A stretch of DNA of 36,241 nucleotides from positions 1 to 36,241 of the forward strand of contig JAJTFQ010000020.1 in assembly GCA_021299955.1 (NCBI GenBank), read 5' to 3'. The stretch is from Chitinophagaceae bacterium (GTDB lineage Bacteria; Bacteroidota; Bacteroidia; Chitinophagales; Chitinophagaceae). The notes under the pieces were generated by a model. That model was not told where the DNA came from. It worked only from the letters and a program-made list of their open reading frames with translations, and ran no database searches. Numbering within the stretch: position 1 is the first letter of the stretch; every line of letters starts with the position of its first letter. Below are positions 8,781-16,667 of this stretch, piece after piece. Made by a program: the position numbers and the translations under genes.

Positions 8781-8794
8781 CGATAACGAATACC

Positions 8795-8822
8795 ACATCC
8801 GCCTCCGGGCGGATGTTTTTTT
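8795..8822 (+). terminator. Strong Rho-independent terminator after pnp, abutting the prmA start codon
   Basis: Stem ACATCCGCC (8795-8803) / GGCGGATGT (8808-8816) is perfect over 9 bp with a TCCG loop, and the T-run covers 8816-8822. The next base, 8823, is the A of the prmA ATG. The hairpin thus occupies the place of a normal prmA ribosome-binding region. Confidence 0.85.
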
Positions 8823-9590
8823 ATGGACAAGACATACATTGAACTAGCCTTCACGACCCAGGATGCGTCTGAAACTGACCTGCTGATCGGCATTCTCTCA
8901 GACATCGGCTTCGACGGATTCCGGGAAGAACACGACAAGCTGTTCGCATGCATCGAACAAAGTGCGCTGGATCAGCAACGCCTCTCGGAAGTGTTACCGG
9001 ATAGTATATCAGCACCCGAAATTCGGGAGATTCGGGAGGAGAATTGGAATGCCCTCTGGGAATCCGCCTTCCATCAACCGGTCAACGGGGTCGCACGCGA
9101 GATCATCATCACGCCGAAGATGAGCTTCGGGACAGGTCATCACGCCACGACCTCCCTGATGCTGGAAGTCATGCTGGATGTGCCTTTCCATCAGACCCAT
9201 GTGCTGGACTTTGGCACCGGTACCGGCGTACTGGCGATCCTCGCTGCACAACTTGGTGCGGTTTCTGTGACCGCCATCGACAACGATACCTGGAGCATAG
9301 AAAATGCCCGCGAGAATCTATCGGTGAATAAATGTAAAGGCATCGAACTCGTGCTAGCCGACCAACTGCCCGATAATGAAACTTTTGATGTGATCCTGGC
9401 CAATATCAACCGGAACGTAATCCTGGCCAACGCGGACCGCTTGTCTGAACTGTTGAAGTCAGATGGCAGACTATTGCTGAGCGGGCTGTTGGTGGAGGAC
9501 AGGCCGGACATCGAAGCAGCATTTCTCCATCGCTTTCCGAACCCGCCCATATGCCGGGAAAGGAACGGCTGGATCGTGCTTGTTTATTGA
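8823..9590 (+). CDS. prmA: 50S ribosomal protein L11 methyltransferase
   Basis: PrmA trimethylates lysines and the N-terminus of ribosomal protein L11 using SAM. The 255-residue product has the N-terminal substrate-recognition domain (about 1-60), the linker NWNALWESAFHQPV, the PrmA-specific SFGTGHHATT (101-110), the SAM-binding motif LDFGTGTGVLAI (128-139), the acidic AIDND (151-155) and DVILANINRNVI, the motif IV region. The start ATG at 8823 begins the conserved YIEL strand and there is no later plausible Met, so the start is firm although it directly follows the terminator U-tract. The length is somewhat shorter than E. coli PrmA but usual for Bacteroidota. Confidence 0.93.
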   Translation: MDKTYIELAFTTQDASETDLLIGILSDIGFDGFREEHDKLFACIEQSALDQQRLSEVLPDSISAPEIREIREENWNALWESAFHQPVNGVAREIIITPKMSFGTGHHATTSLMLEVMLDVPFHQTHVLDFGTGTGVLAILAAQLGAVSVTAIDNDTWSIENARENLSVNKCKGIELVLADQLPDNETFDVILANINRNVILANADRLSELLKSDGRLLLSGLLVEDRPDIEAAFLHRFPNPPICRERNGWIVLVY

Positions 9591-9595
9591 TATGC

Positions 9596-9604
9596 TATGT
9601 TTGC
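9596..9604 (+). promoter_or_regulatory. Bacteroidota-type -7 promoter element for plsY
   Basis: TATGTTTGC fits TAnnTTTG(C) just after the prmA stop. The plsY ATG follows 65 bases later, so the leader would be about 55-60 bases. No clear -33 element was found. Confidence 0.5.
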
Positions 9605-9669
9605 ATCAACAGAATATTATCGTTTCATTATTTTTTGCTAGGTTTACCAACCTTCTTGAAGTTTTATAG

Positions 9670-10311
9670 ATGAACGAACTATCATTGGTCATATTGGCGT
9701 ACATGCTGGGCTCCATACCCACATCCGTTTGGGTAAGCAGAGTGCTGTACAATATAGACATTCGTGACTATGGAAGCGGCAATGCCGGTGCCACCAATAC
9801 CTTCAGGGTACTGGGCTCCCGCTGGGGCACGTTTGTGATGATCTTCGACATGCTCAAGGGGCTTTTGGCCGTCAAACTGGCCCTCCTGGTGCCATACTAT
9901 CTCCAGAACGACTTTGCCCGCACCAATTTCCAGATCGGACTCGGACTGGCAGCGGTGCTCGGACATATCTACCCGTTATGGGCTGAATTCCGAGGTGGGA
10001 AAGGCGTGGCTACGCTCTTCGGATTGATCCTTGGCATTTCACCCCTGACTGCGCTGGGTTGTGTTGGAGTGTTTCTCATGGTACTCTTCCTCACCCGCTT
10101 CGTTTCGCTGAGTTCCATCCTCGCTAGTCTGGCCTTTCCCGTTTTCATCATTGTCGTCTTCAATGTAGATAACGACACTTACCGTATTTTCGCCGTAGCC
10201 GTGGCCCTGTTGGTGATCCTGACCCACCAGAAGAACATCACCCGACTTCTCAGGGGATGTGAAAGCAAGGCCTCCATTTTCAAGTACCGCGATCGCCGTC
10301 GGGAGCGCTGA
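9670..10311 (+). CDS. plsY: Acyl-phosphate:glycerol-3-phosphate acyltransferase
   Basis: PlsY is an inner-membrane enzyme that moves the acyl chain from acyl-phosphate to position 1 of glycerol-3-phosphate, starting phospholipid synthesis; its partner PlsX is not in the window. The 213-residue, strongly hydrophobic product shows all three conserved loops: GSIPTSVWVSR near the N-terminus, GSGNAGATN (35-43), and GHIYP (98-102) with FRGGKGVAT (107-115). A late FVSLSSI segment also matches. The tail is basic (KYRDRRRER). It lies 79 bases after prmA and has its own -7 motif. Confidence 0.94.
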   Translation: MNELSLVILAYMLGSIPTSVWVSRVLYNIDIRDYGSGNAGATNTFRVLGSRWGTFVMIFDMLKGLLAVKLALLVPYYLQNDFARTNFQIGLGLAAVLGHIYPLWAEFRGGKGVATLFGLILGISPLTALGCVGVFLMVLFLTRFVSLSSILASLAFPVFIIVVFNVDNDTYRIFAVAVALLVILTHQKNITRLLRGCESKASIFKYRDRRRER

Positions 10312-10425
10312 CACCTTCCAATCTTTTCAATTGATCATGCCATTTCAAAATCTTCTGCTGTTTTAACAACAGGTGGATGTTCATTGGTATGATGATTGCA
10401 TGTGATCACTTAAAGACCTTCAGAT

Positions 10426-11229
10426 ATGAGATGCGGACTGATGCTGATAACCCTGCTGACCTTTTCGGTGATTTCCTGTCAGAAGAATTCAGTGACCGGA
10501 AGGAAACAGTTGCTCTTGCTCAATGAAACCGATGTGCAGAAGATGGCACTCACGGAATATCGGGGATTCCTGAAGGGAAACCCCGTCGTGGCCGCTGGTT
10601 CTACCCGCGACCAGATCATGGTTGCTCAGGTTGGGAATCGCATTGCCAGAGCCGTTCAAACCTACCTGGATGGTGAAGGAAAAGGAGACTTGCTGAAGGG
10701 TTATGAGTGGGAATTCAACCTGGTAAACAAGCCGGATATCAACGCCTGGTGCATGCCGGGTGGTAAAGTGGTCGTATATACCGGCATACTGCCCGTCACC
10801 GGTAACGAACAGGCCCTGGCCGTTGTTATGGGCCACGAAATTGCTCATGCCATCGCCAGGCATGGCAACGAGCGCATGAGTCAGGGACTCTTGCAACAAA
10901 TGGGGGGTATTGCCCTTGGCGCAGCCGTATCCAGTAAACCTGCCGAAACACGAGCCCTGTTCATGGGCTCGTATGGAATTACCTCCAATGTCTTCGGTAT
11001 TCTTCCTTTCAGTCGAAAACACGAACTCGAAGCCGACAGATATGGGCTGATCTTTGCGGCCATGGCGGGTTATGATCCGGGTGAAGCGGAAGCGTTCTGG
11101 AAACGAATGGCGGTAGCTGGAGGCGGCAAGAAGCCCCCGGAATTCCTGAGTACACACCCCTCGGATGACACGCGCATCGCCAAGGTGCGTGAATACGCTC
11201 AGGAGGCCATGAAATATTATCGGAAATAG
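10426..11229 (+). CDS. M48 family metalloprotease, predicted lipoprotein
   Basis: A 267-residue periplasm-facing zinc protease of the M48 (Oma1/LoiP/YcaL-like) group, probably involved in envelope protein quality control. The N-terminus is a signal peptide ending in a lipobox-like VISC, with C18 as the predicted lipidated cysteine, followed by the family's NSVTGRKQLLLL. The zinc site is HEIAH (137-141) with the third ligand E200 in SRKHELEAD. The NAWCMPGGKVVVYTGIL strand before the active site and the late STHPSDDTRI are also diagnostic. There is no transmembrane domain besides the signal, which fits a LoiP-type rather than an HtpX-type enzyme. It ends with TAG. Confidence 0.9.
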   Translation: MRCGLMLITLLTFSVISCQKNSVTGRKQLLLLNETDVQKMALTEYRGFLKGNPVVAAGSTRDQIMVAQVGNRIARAVQTYLDGEGKGDLLKGYEWEFNLVNKPDINAWCMPGGKVVVYTGILPVTGNEQALAVVMGHEIAHAIARHGNERMSQGLLQQMGGIALGAAVSSKPAETRALFMGSYGITSNVFGILPFSRKHELEADRYGLIFAAMAGYDPGEAEAFWKRMAVAGGGKKPPEFLSTHPSDDTRIAKVREYAQEAMKYYRK

Positions 11230-11351
11230 GACCGACAGGATGCAGCATGACATCGTCAGTGCATGAAAATGTCTGACATAATGGGATGAGATTTTTATTC
11301 TTTTTAAGAATTTCGTAACTTAGTATCTCATTCTTTAAACTTTTCGGTGTC

Positions 11352-11816
11352 ATGATGCAATCGTTGTTTGAAAAACTCCAGCTTCATGAAGAAAAAAACC
11401 TGCTGATCCAGGGTCTTCCCTCCTCCATTGAAAAGCAGTTCCAGAAGCTATCTTTTGCAAAGAATGTGACCCCGCTGCTTCGCACACGCAAAATCGACTT
11501 CGCCCTTATTTTCGCCATCAACCAGCAGCAACTGGTGTCAATACTCAGAGATGTATTGCCGGCCCTCCGGGAGGAAGCCAAACTATGGATCGCCTATCCG
11601 AAAACAGCCTCAAAGATCGTAAGTGACCTCAACCGCGAAGGCAGCTGGGGTTGCATCCGGGATAAAGGATTTGACATCATGACCGAAACTTGCCTGGACC
11701 ATGTATGGAGCGCGGTCAGGTTCACCCGGGCCCAGGAATCCGAGTTTGTGGGTGCGGACATCACAACTGCCACCTCATTGACGATGAATAAGGGTGAGCG
11801 CGCTGGTGACGTCTGA
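11352..11816 (+). CDS. DUF3052-like protein of unknown function
   Basis: A 154-residue soluble protein without signal peptide or membrane segments. The middle holds LWIAYPKTASKIVSDLNRE, followed by a Trp-rich GSWGCIRDKGFDIM and LDHVWSAVRF; this pattern (a strand ending in P-K, a short helix, and D-x-W-S-A-x-R) is what I associate with DUF3052 proteins. The function is not known and no catalytic residues are evident. The last 25 or so residues are variable. Two adjacent Met codons (11352 and 11355) are both possible starts. Upstream is an AT-rich 120-base stretch with no full promoter match. It is co-directional with the CYTH gene 77 bases downstream. Confidence 0.65.
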   Translation: MMQSLFEKLQLHEEKNLLIQGLPSSIEKQFQKLSFAKNVTPLLRTRKIDFALIFAINQQQLVSILRDVLPALREEAKLWIAYPKTASKIVSDLNREGSWGCIRDKGFDIMTETCLDHVWSAVRFTRAQESEFVGADITTATSLTMNKGERAGDV

Positions 11817-11893
11817 CCGCATCCCCCCATGCGGGGAATACTCTGACAACTTCCACTTGTTTTTATAATGTTCCCAGGACGAGGGCATTTCCT

Positions 11894-12412
11894 ATGATCA
11901 AAAATATAGAGATCAAGGCCAGATGCGCAGATCCTGAACGCATCAGAAAGATCCTGAATGGATTGGGTTCGGAGTGTATAGGCATTGATCATCAGATCGA
12001 TACCTATTTCAGGGTCAAAGAGGGAAGGCTCAAGCTCCGTCAGGGAAACATCGAGAATGCACTGATCTATTATGTGCGGCCGGACATGCCCGGCCCCAAG
12101 CCATCCGACGTACTGCTTCACCCAACACCCGACAGCACCTCACTTTCAACATTACTGGAGGCTTCACTTGGGGTGCTTGCCAGGGTGGATAAACTGAGGG
12201 AGATCCATTTTATCGACAATGTCAAATTCCATCTGGATGAGGTGAAAGGACTCGGTAGCTTCGTCGAGATAGAGGCGATCGATCAGGATGGTGATCTGGA
12301 CACAGATCATCTCCGCGCCCAGTGCCATCATTATCTGCAATTGTTCGGGATCGAACCCGATGAACTCCTGCATGATTCCTACAGCGACCAGCTCTTAAAA
12401 GCGGGATTTTGA
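11894..12412 (+). CDS. CYTH domain protein (class IV adenylate cyclase / triphosphate tunnel family)
   Basis: A 172-residue protein made of a single CYTH tunnel domain, a fold that binds triphosphates with divalent metal; members act as class IV adenylate cyclases, thiamine triphosphatases or inorganic triphosphatases. Seen: N-terminal NIEIKAR, the QIDTYFRVKEGRLKLRQG strand pair, ALIYYVRPD, and VKFHLDEVKGLGSFVEIEAI, all in the expected order. The usual ExExK metal-binding motif reads N4-x-E6-x-K8 here, so the first glutamate is missing; the same RNVEIKAR-type opening is common in this subgroup. The substrate cannot be predicted from sequence. Neighbours give no strong clue. Confidence 0.83.
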   Translation: MIKNIEIKARCADPERIRKILNGLGSECIGIDHQIDTYFRVKEGRLKLRQGNIENALIYYVRPDMPGPKPSDVLLHPTPDSTSLSTLLEASLGVLARVDKLREIHFIDNVKFHLDEVKGLGSFVEIEAIDQDGDLDTDHLRAQCHHYLQLFGIEPDELLHDSYSDQLLKAGF

Positions 12413-12473
12413 TGGTGATCCCGTTCGGAATGATTAACTTCCTCTTCGGATCTCCTTCAATCAATTCCATCAA

Positions 12474-13526
12474 ATGTCTACATTTCTACTCTACGGTGCC
12501 AATGGTTATACGGGCCGACTGATCGCCCGATTTGCTTCAGATCATGGTTTGAAACCCTTGCTGGCCGGACGCAACAGGGAAGCACTGGAACCCCTGGCGA
12601 GTTCCTTGAACCTGCCATGGCGCGTATTGGACCTGGAGGATCCCGCCGCTTTGGATAGTGCATTGGCTGAAGTCGATGTCGTATTGCATGCTGCCGGTCC
12701 ATTCAGGCATACGGCAAAACCCATGATGGAGGCCTGCATCAGAACCCGAACCCATTATCTTGACATTACAGGCGAGATCGCCGTTTTCGAACGTGCGAAG
12801 TCAATGCATGAAAGGGCCATGGAGGCGGGCATCATGTTCATGTCTGGTGTGGGCTTCGATGTTGTTCCGACAGACTGCATTGCCCTGCATCTGAAGAACC
12901 TGTTGCCGGATGCCACACACCTTAAACTCGCCTTTGGATCTGTGGGTGGAGGATTGAGCCATGGAACGGCCATCACCATGGCGGAAGGAGCCGGGGAACC
13001 CGGGGCTGCAAGGGTCAACGGACGGATCGTGCCCGTTCCTGTAGGCCAAAAAGGGATGTGGGTCGATTTTGGCATAAAGAAACTATTTACCATGACCATC
13101 CCCTGGGGGGATGTCTCCACCGCCTATACCACTACCGGCATTCCAAATATAGAAACATACACGGCCATCGCGCCGGGCACGCACCGGCTGTTGAAGTATC
13201 AATGGCTCTTCAACTGGTTTCTGCGGCTTCCTTTTGTCAGGGCGCGGAGTATACGGAAGATAAAGGCCAGACCCGCAGGCCCGGATGACGCCAGACGGGA
13301 GCGGTCAAGATGCCTGGTCTGGGGCGAAGTTACCAATGCGAAGGGCGAAAGCAGGCGTGCGCGACTGACTGGTCCGGAGGGATATACACTCACCGCGATC
13401 AGCAGCCTGATCATTACCCGGAAAGTACTGGAAGGATCCTTCAAGACAGGGTATCAGACACCAGCCGGCTGTTACGGCGAAGACCTCATCCTGGAAGTTC
13501 CGAATGTGCAGCGCGAAGACATTTGA
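12474..13526 (+). CDS. Saccharopine dehydrogenase-like NAD(P)-binding reductase
   Basis: A 350-residue oxidoreductase of the saccharopine dehydrogenase/trans-acting enoyl reductase family. The dinucleotide-binding Rossmann motif is YGANGYTGRLIA (8-19), followed by LLAGRN, the AGPF-H loop with VVLHAAGPFRHTAKPMMEAC, and THYLDITGE, which are characteristic. The second part has GVGFDVVPTDCIA and a glycine-rich GSVGGGLSHGTA. In mycobacteria relatives reduce enoyl groups in lipid synthesis; in Bacteroidota the substrate is unknown. It starts 61 bases after the CYTH gene and is followed 50 bases later by the secreted SGNH hydrolase gene. Confidence 0.83.
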   Translation: MSTFLLYGANGYTGRLIARFASDHGLKPLLAGRNREALEPLASSLNLPWRVLDLEDPAALDSALAEVDVVLHAAGPFRHTAKPMMEACIRTRTHYLDITGEIAVFERAKSMHERAMEAGIMFMSGVGFDVVPTDCIALHLKNLLPDATHLKLAFGSVGGGLSHGTAITMAEGAGEPGAARVNGRIVPVPVGQKGMWVDFGIKKLFTMTIPWGDVSTAYTTTGIPNIETYTAIAPGTHRLLKYQWLFNWFLRLPFVRARSIRKIKARPAGPDDARRERSRCLVWGEVTNAKGESRRARLTGPEGYTLTAISSLIITRKVLEGSFKTGYQTPAGCYGEDLILEVPNVQREDI

Positions 13527-13576
13527 TATCAGAAAGCCCGCATTTCGTATTCTTTCAACATCCAGCATTCATCGCC

Positions 13577-14779
13577 ATGCGACATATCAATCATTTCCTG
13601 CTCTTATTCTGCCTGTGGTTACCGGCAGGTCCATCTTTTGCACAGGTACTCCCGCCTTCGAACTTTCATGTCAACAGATCCGGGCTGACAAATGCTTATC
13701 ATACCTTCAAAAAGACAGGAAAGGGTCGGGTGGCCTTCATGGGCGGTTCCATCACGGAGGCGGCCGGCTGGAGAGATAGTGTGTGCCAATACCTGACGGA
13801 TAGATTCCCGGGTACGTCCTTTGAATTTATCAACGCGGGCATCAGCTCGACCGGAAGTACCCCTGGTGCCTTCCGATTTAGCCGGGATGTTCTGGTCAAT
13901 GGTCCTGTTGACCTGCTCTTCGAAGAAGCAGCAGTCAACGATCCGACCAATGGATTTGCCGCTAAATACCAGCTGCGGGGAATGGAAGGGATCATACGTC
14001 ATGCCCGGACATCGAATCCAAACATGGATATCATTATCATGCACTGCGTGGATCCGGATAAACTTGCTGATTACGAAAGGGGCGTTGTACCTGAAGTGAT
14101 CGGTCAGCATGAACGAGTTGCGGAGCACTACCGCGTCAATACGATCCATCTGGCCAGGGAGGTCTTCGACCGGATCAGGGTGGGAGAATTCAGCTGGAAA
14201 GATGATTTCCGGGACCTCCACCCGTCTCCGTTTGGGCATGGTGTATATGCGCGCTCCATCCGGGCTTTCATGTCTGCTGCATTTGATGCAGCGGAGAAGG
14301 CTAAGCCCCGTTCGCACAGATTGCCGAAGATGATCGATCCGGCCAGTTATTCGATGGGTCGCTACGCAGATATCCGGCAGGCCACCGATCTGCACGGATT
14401 TGTGTTGAATACTTCCTGGATACCCAATGACGGGGTGGGTACCCGAAAGCGATATGTCTCCGTTCCAGTCCTGGAAGGCAATGAGGCGGGCAGTGAACTG
14501 ACATTCCGATTCCAGGGGAAGGGAGTGGGGATCTGCATCACTTCCGGTCCGGATGCCGGTGTAGTGGAGTATGAGATCGACGGAAGCATCAGAGGTACGA
14601 AACAGCTGCATACCCGCTGGAGCCAGTCGCTGCATCTGCCCTGGTATGTCATGCTGGAAGACGAACTTACATCAGGGCCGCATACCTTGAAACTGCGTAT
14701 TTCGGATCAGAAGGATGAACGCAGTAAGGGACATGCCGTACGTGTCCATCATTTTCTGGTCAATGGTCCGAAAGATTGA
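13577..14779 (+). CDS. Secreted SGNH/GDSL-type hydrolase with C-terminal beta domain
   Basis: A 400-residue exported esterase-like protein. The signal peptide covers about residues 1-22 (GPSFA cut before Q). The SGNH blocks are in order: MGGSITE with nucleophile S58, NAGISSTGS (block II), EEAAVNDP with N121 (block III, unusual Ala instead of Gly), and DLHPSPFGH with D213 and H215. After about residue 255 comes a beta-rich region (VPVLEGNEAGSELTFRFQGKGVGI) that probably packs against the catalytic domain or binds carbohydrate. Such enzymes in Bacteroidota often deacetylate glycans, but the substrate is unknown. The frame is open upstream inside the previous gene; the ATG at 13577 is chosen because the signal peptide follows at once. 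Confidence 0.82.
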   Translation: MRHINHFLLLFCLWLPAGPSFAQVLPPSNFHVNRSGLTNAYHTFKKTGKGRVAFMGGSITEAAGWRDSVCQYLTDRFPGTSFEFINAGISSTGSTPGAFRFSRDVLVNGPVDLLFEEAAVNDPTNGFAAKYQLRGMEGIIRHARTSNPNMDIIIMHCVDPDKLADYERGVVPEVIGQHERVAEHYRVNTIHLAREVFDRIRVGEFSWKDDFRDLHPSPFGHGVYARSIRAFMSAAFDAAEKAKPRSHRLPKMIDPASYSMGRYADIRQATDLHGFVLNTSWIPNDGVGTRKRYVSVPVLEGNEAGSELTFRFQGKGVGICITSGPDAGVVEYEIDGSIRGTKQLHTRWSQSLHLPWYVMLEDELTSGPHTLKLRISDQKDERSKGHAVRVHHFLVNGPKD

Positions 14780-14855
14780 TGGTATCTGAACTCATCAACG
14801 GCCGGTGTCCTCTGCATCGGCTCCGATTGCGGGCGAGATGCTTTATCCGTAACCC

Positions 14856-15059
14856 TCAGGGGAAAAGATCCTCCGTTTCCCGGAAAATGGTCAATGCATC
14901 CGGATCCTTTAGCGTGGCCTCCAATGAATGGATCCTGGGCAGTTCGTACTTGAAAAAGTAACGCATGGACTGGAGTTTTCCCTGGTAGAAAGCGGTCGGG
15001 AGGAGAGTTCGCCTGTCCATTGACCTGAGGCGGTTACACCCATCTTCAGCCACTGCCAT
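14856..15059 (-). pseudogene. Out-of-frame C-terminal remnant of the adjacent acyl-CoA dehydrogenase
   Basis: This frame encodes TAFYQGKLQSMRYFFKYELP and then SLEATLKDPDALTIF, which is the expected last segment of the long acyl-CoA dehydrogenases but is one frame off from the main reading frame of the neighbouring gene. The true continuation begins somewhere between about 15035 and 14995. The ATG at 15059 is incidental. Together with the main frame it would give a protein of about 600 residues ending at TGA 14858-14856. Confidence 0.8.
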
Positions 15060-16660
15060 CCCATGACGACCAGACTGCTCAGTTCCAGGAACAGATTGGC
15101 ATCTGCGAGATAACGATCGAGTTGTCCCCTGCCTGCAAAACCCTGCAGGTGCGAGAGGACCGACTGCCAGGTGCCTGCAGCGGACTGCAGCCGGTGTGCG
15201 TATGGCAAGAGGTCTTCATACTGAGCGGCAGCTTCGACGACTACACTGATCTCGCGGGCCAGGTATTCCAGTGCTTTGCCGGATTCCATGCCAACCTTTC
15301 GGCCCAGGAGGTCGAGTGACTGGATGCCGGTGGTTCCTTCATAGATCGCCATGATCCGTATGTCACGATAGTATTGCTGTGCATCGAAATCCATCGTGTA
15401 ACCATATCCGCCGAAGATCTGCAAAGCCTGGCTGACGGAACGAATGCCCTCTTCTGATGGATAGGTCTTGACGATGGGGGTGAGCAATTCCAGCAAAAGT
15501 CGAGCCCTCCGCTGATCTTCCCCCTCGCTGATTTTTTCCAGGTCTACGAGTTTCAAACACTCGGTGACCAGAGAAAAAGAGCCCTCAATGAAGCATTTCT
15601 GAGCCAGCAGCATGCGTCGGATATCAGCATGTCTGATGATGGGGATCTGTGGTTTGAGCGGATCCTTTTCCAGGATATGTCTGCCCTGTGGGCGTTCCCT
15701 GGCATAATTCAGGCTGTAATGGTAGGCGGCTGAGGCAATGGCCGCTGCCGTTTGTCCGACGGCGATGCGGGCTGCATTCATCATCTGAAACATGCAGGCA
15801 AGGCCACGATGCGCTTCTCCCACCAGGTATCCGACCGTAGGTCCTGTTTCACCAAACACGAGATGCGTAGTTGCGTAACCCCGCTGCCCCATCTTTTGGA
15901 AGTCGGCTACGCATTCGACATGGTTGTACACCAGGTCTCCCTCAGCTGAGGGCAGGAACTTCGGTATAAGGAACAGCGAAATCCCCTTCGTACCTGCGGG
16001 CGCTCCTTCAATGCGTGCCAGCGTGAGGTGGATGAAATTGTCGCAGGCCTCGTGTTCTCCGGCGGAGATGAAGATCTTCTGTCCGGAAATATGAAAGGCA
16101 CCATCGGGTGTCGGCCGGGCAGTGGTGCGGATATCTGAAAGAGAACTGCCCGCCTGCGGTTCCGTTAGTGCCATCGTTCCCTGCCAACGACCTTCCATCA
16201 TGGGTGGTACGAAGGTCTTTTTCAGTTCTTCGCTGCCAAATGTCGTGATCAGATCGATCGCACCTGTTGAAACGCCCAGATAGCCCTGGGCGCTGTTGTT
16301 CGCCGCTTCGAAGATCATGTGGGCCGTCGAAAAAAGGGTGTAGGGGAGCTGAATGCCACCATCCTCAAAGTCCGTCGTGGCCGCAAACCATCCGGCATCG
16401 GCTACCGCCCTGAATATGTTCCGGAGTTGAGGATGGGTTCTAACGCCTCCGTCACGATAAACTACAGGCTGGCTGTCCATCTCCTTGTAAAAGGGAAACA
16501 TCTCCCGGTCGGCAATATCCCTGGCCGTTTGCAGGAGGAGTTCCATCTCTTCACGTCCACCCACGTGGGCAAACCGTGGATGCCTCGTCAGTTCCTCGAT
16601 CCCGTGTACCTCGAAAAGGAGGAAACGGATGTCGTTCATATCGAAATACGTGCGCTTCAT
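14909..16660 (-). CDS. Acyl-CoA dehydrogenase (long type), 3' end frameshifted
   Basis: An FAD-dependent acyl-CoA dehydrogenase that would introduce the alpha-beta double bond into acyl-CoA. Seen: an N-terminal helical domain, MALTEPQAGSSLSDIRTTA (FAD/substrate loop, about 163-181), SGQKIFISAGEH, AAYHYSLNYARER-QGR, IFGGYGYTMDFDAQQYYRDIR, and the catalytic base in IYEGTTGIQSLDLLGRKV (E441). The region after about residue 460 is the extra helical domain of long dehydrogenases. Homologues end in FY-GK--TM-FFFKYELP; here that end is found in another frame, so this frame closes with unrelated residues after about 548. A one-base deletion (or two-base insertion) explains it. It is the last gene of the five-gene operon, 7 bases after the 3-hydroxyacyl-CoA dehydrogenase. 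Confidence 0.88.
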   Translation of the reverse strand: MKRTYFDMNDIRFLLFEVHGIEELTRHPRFAHVGGREEMELLLQTARDIADREMFPFYKEMDSQPVVYRDGGVRTHPQLRNIFRAVADAGWFAATTDFEDGGIQLPYTLFSTAHMIFEAANNSAQGYLGVSTGAIDLITTFGSEELKKTFVPPMMEGRWQGTMALTEPQAGSSLSDIRTTARPTPDGAFHISGQKIFISAGEHEACDNFIHLTLARIEGAPAGTKGISLFLIPKFLPSAEGDLVYNHVECVADFQKMGQRGYATTHLVFGETGPTVGYLVGEAHRGLACMFQMMNAARIAVGQTAAAIASAAYHYSLNYARERPQGRHILEKDPLKPQIPIIRHADIRRMLLAQKCFIEGSFSLVTECLKLVDLEKISEGEDQRRARLLLELLTPIVKTYPSEEGIRSVSQALQIFGGYGYTMDFDAQQYYRDIRIMAIYEGTTGIQSLDLLGRKVGMESGKALEYLAREISVVVEAAAQYEDLLPYAHRLQSAAGTWQSVLSHLQGFAGRGQLDRYLADANLFLELSSLVVMGWQWLKMGVTASGQWTGELSSRPLSTRENSSPCVTFSSTNCPGSIHWRPR

Positions 16661-16667
16661 TGTCAGA

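Noticed and set aside
10355-10373. Imperfect inverted repeat CTGCTGTT/AACAACAG before the M48 protease gene
   Set aside because: One mismatch, tiny loop, no T-run and no promoter element nearby; within chance expectation.
11817-11836. Hairpin CCGCAT-CCCCCC-ATGCGG after the DUF3052-like gene
   Set aside because: The stem is short, alternative C/G pairings exist, and no T-run follows, so it was not called a terminator.
13619-14635. Minus-strand open frame (338 codons) antisense to the SGNH hydrolase
   Set aside because: The plus strand has a signal peptide and ordered SGNH blocks; the antisense product has no motif.
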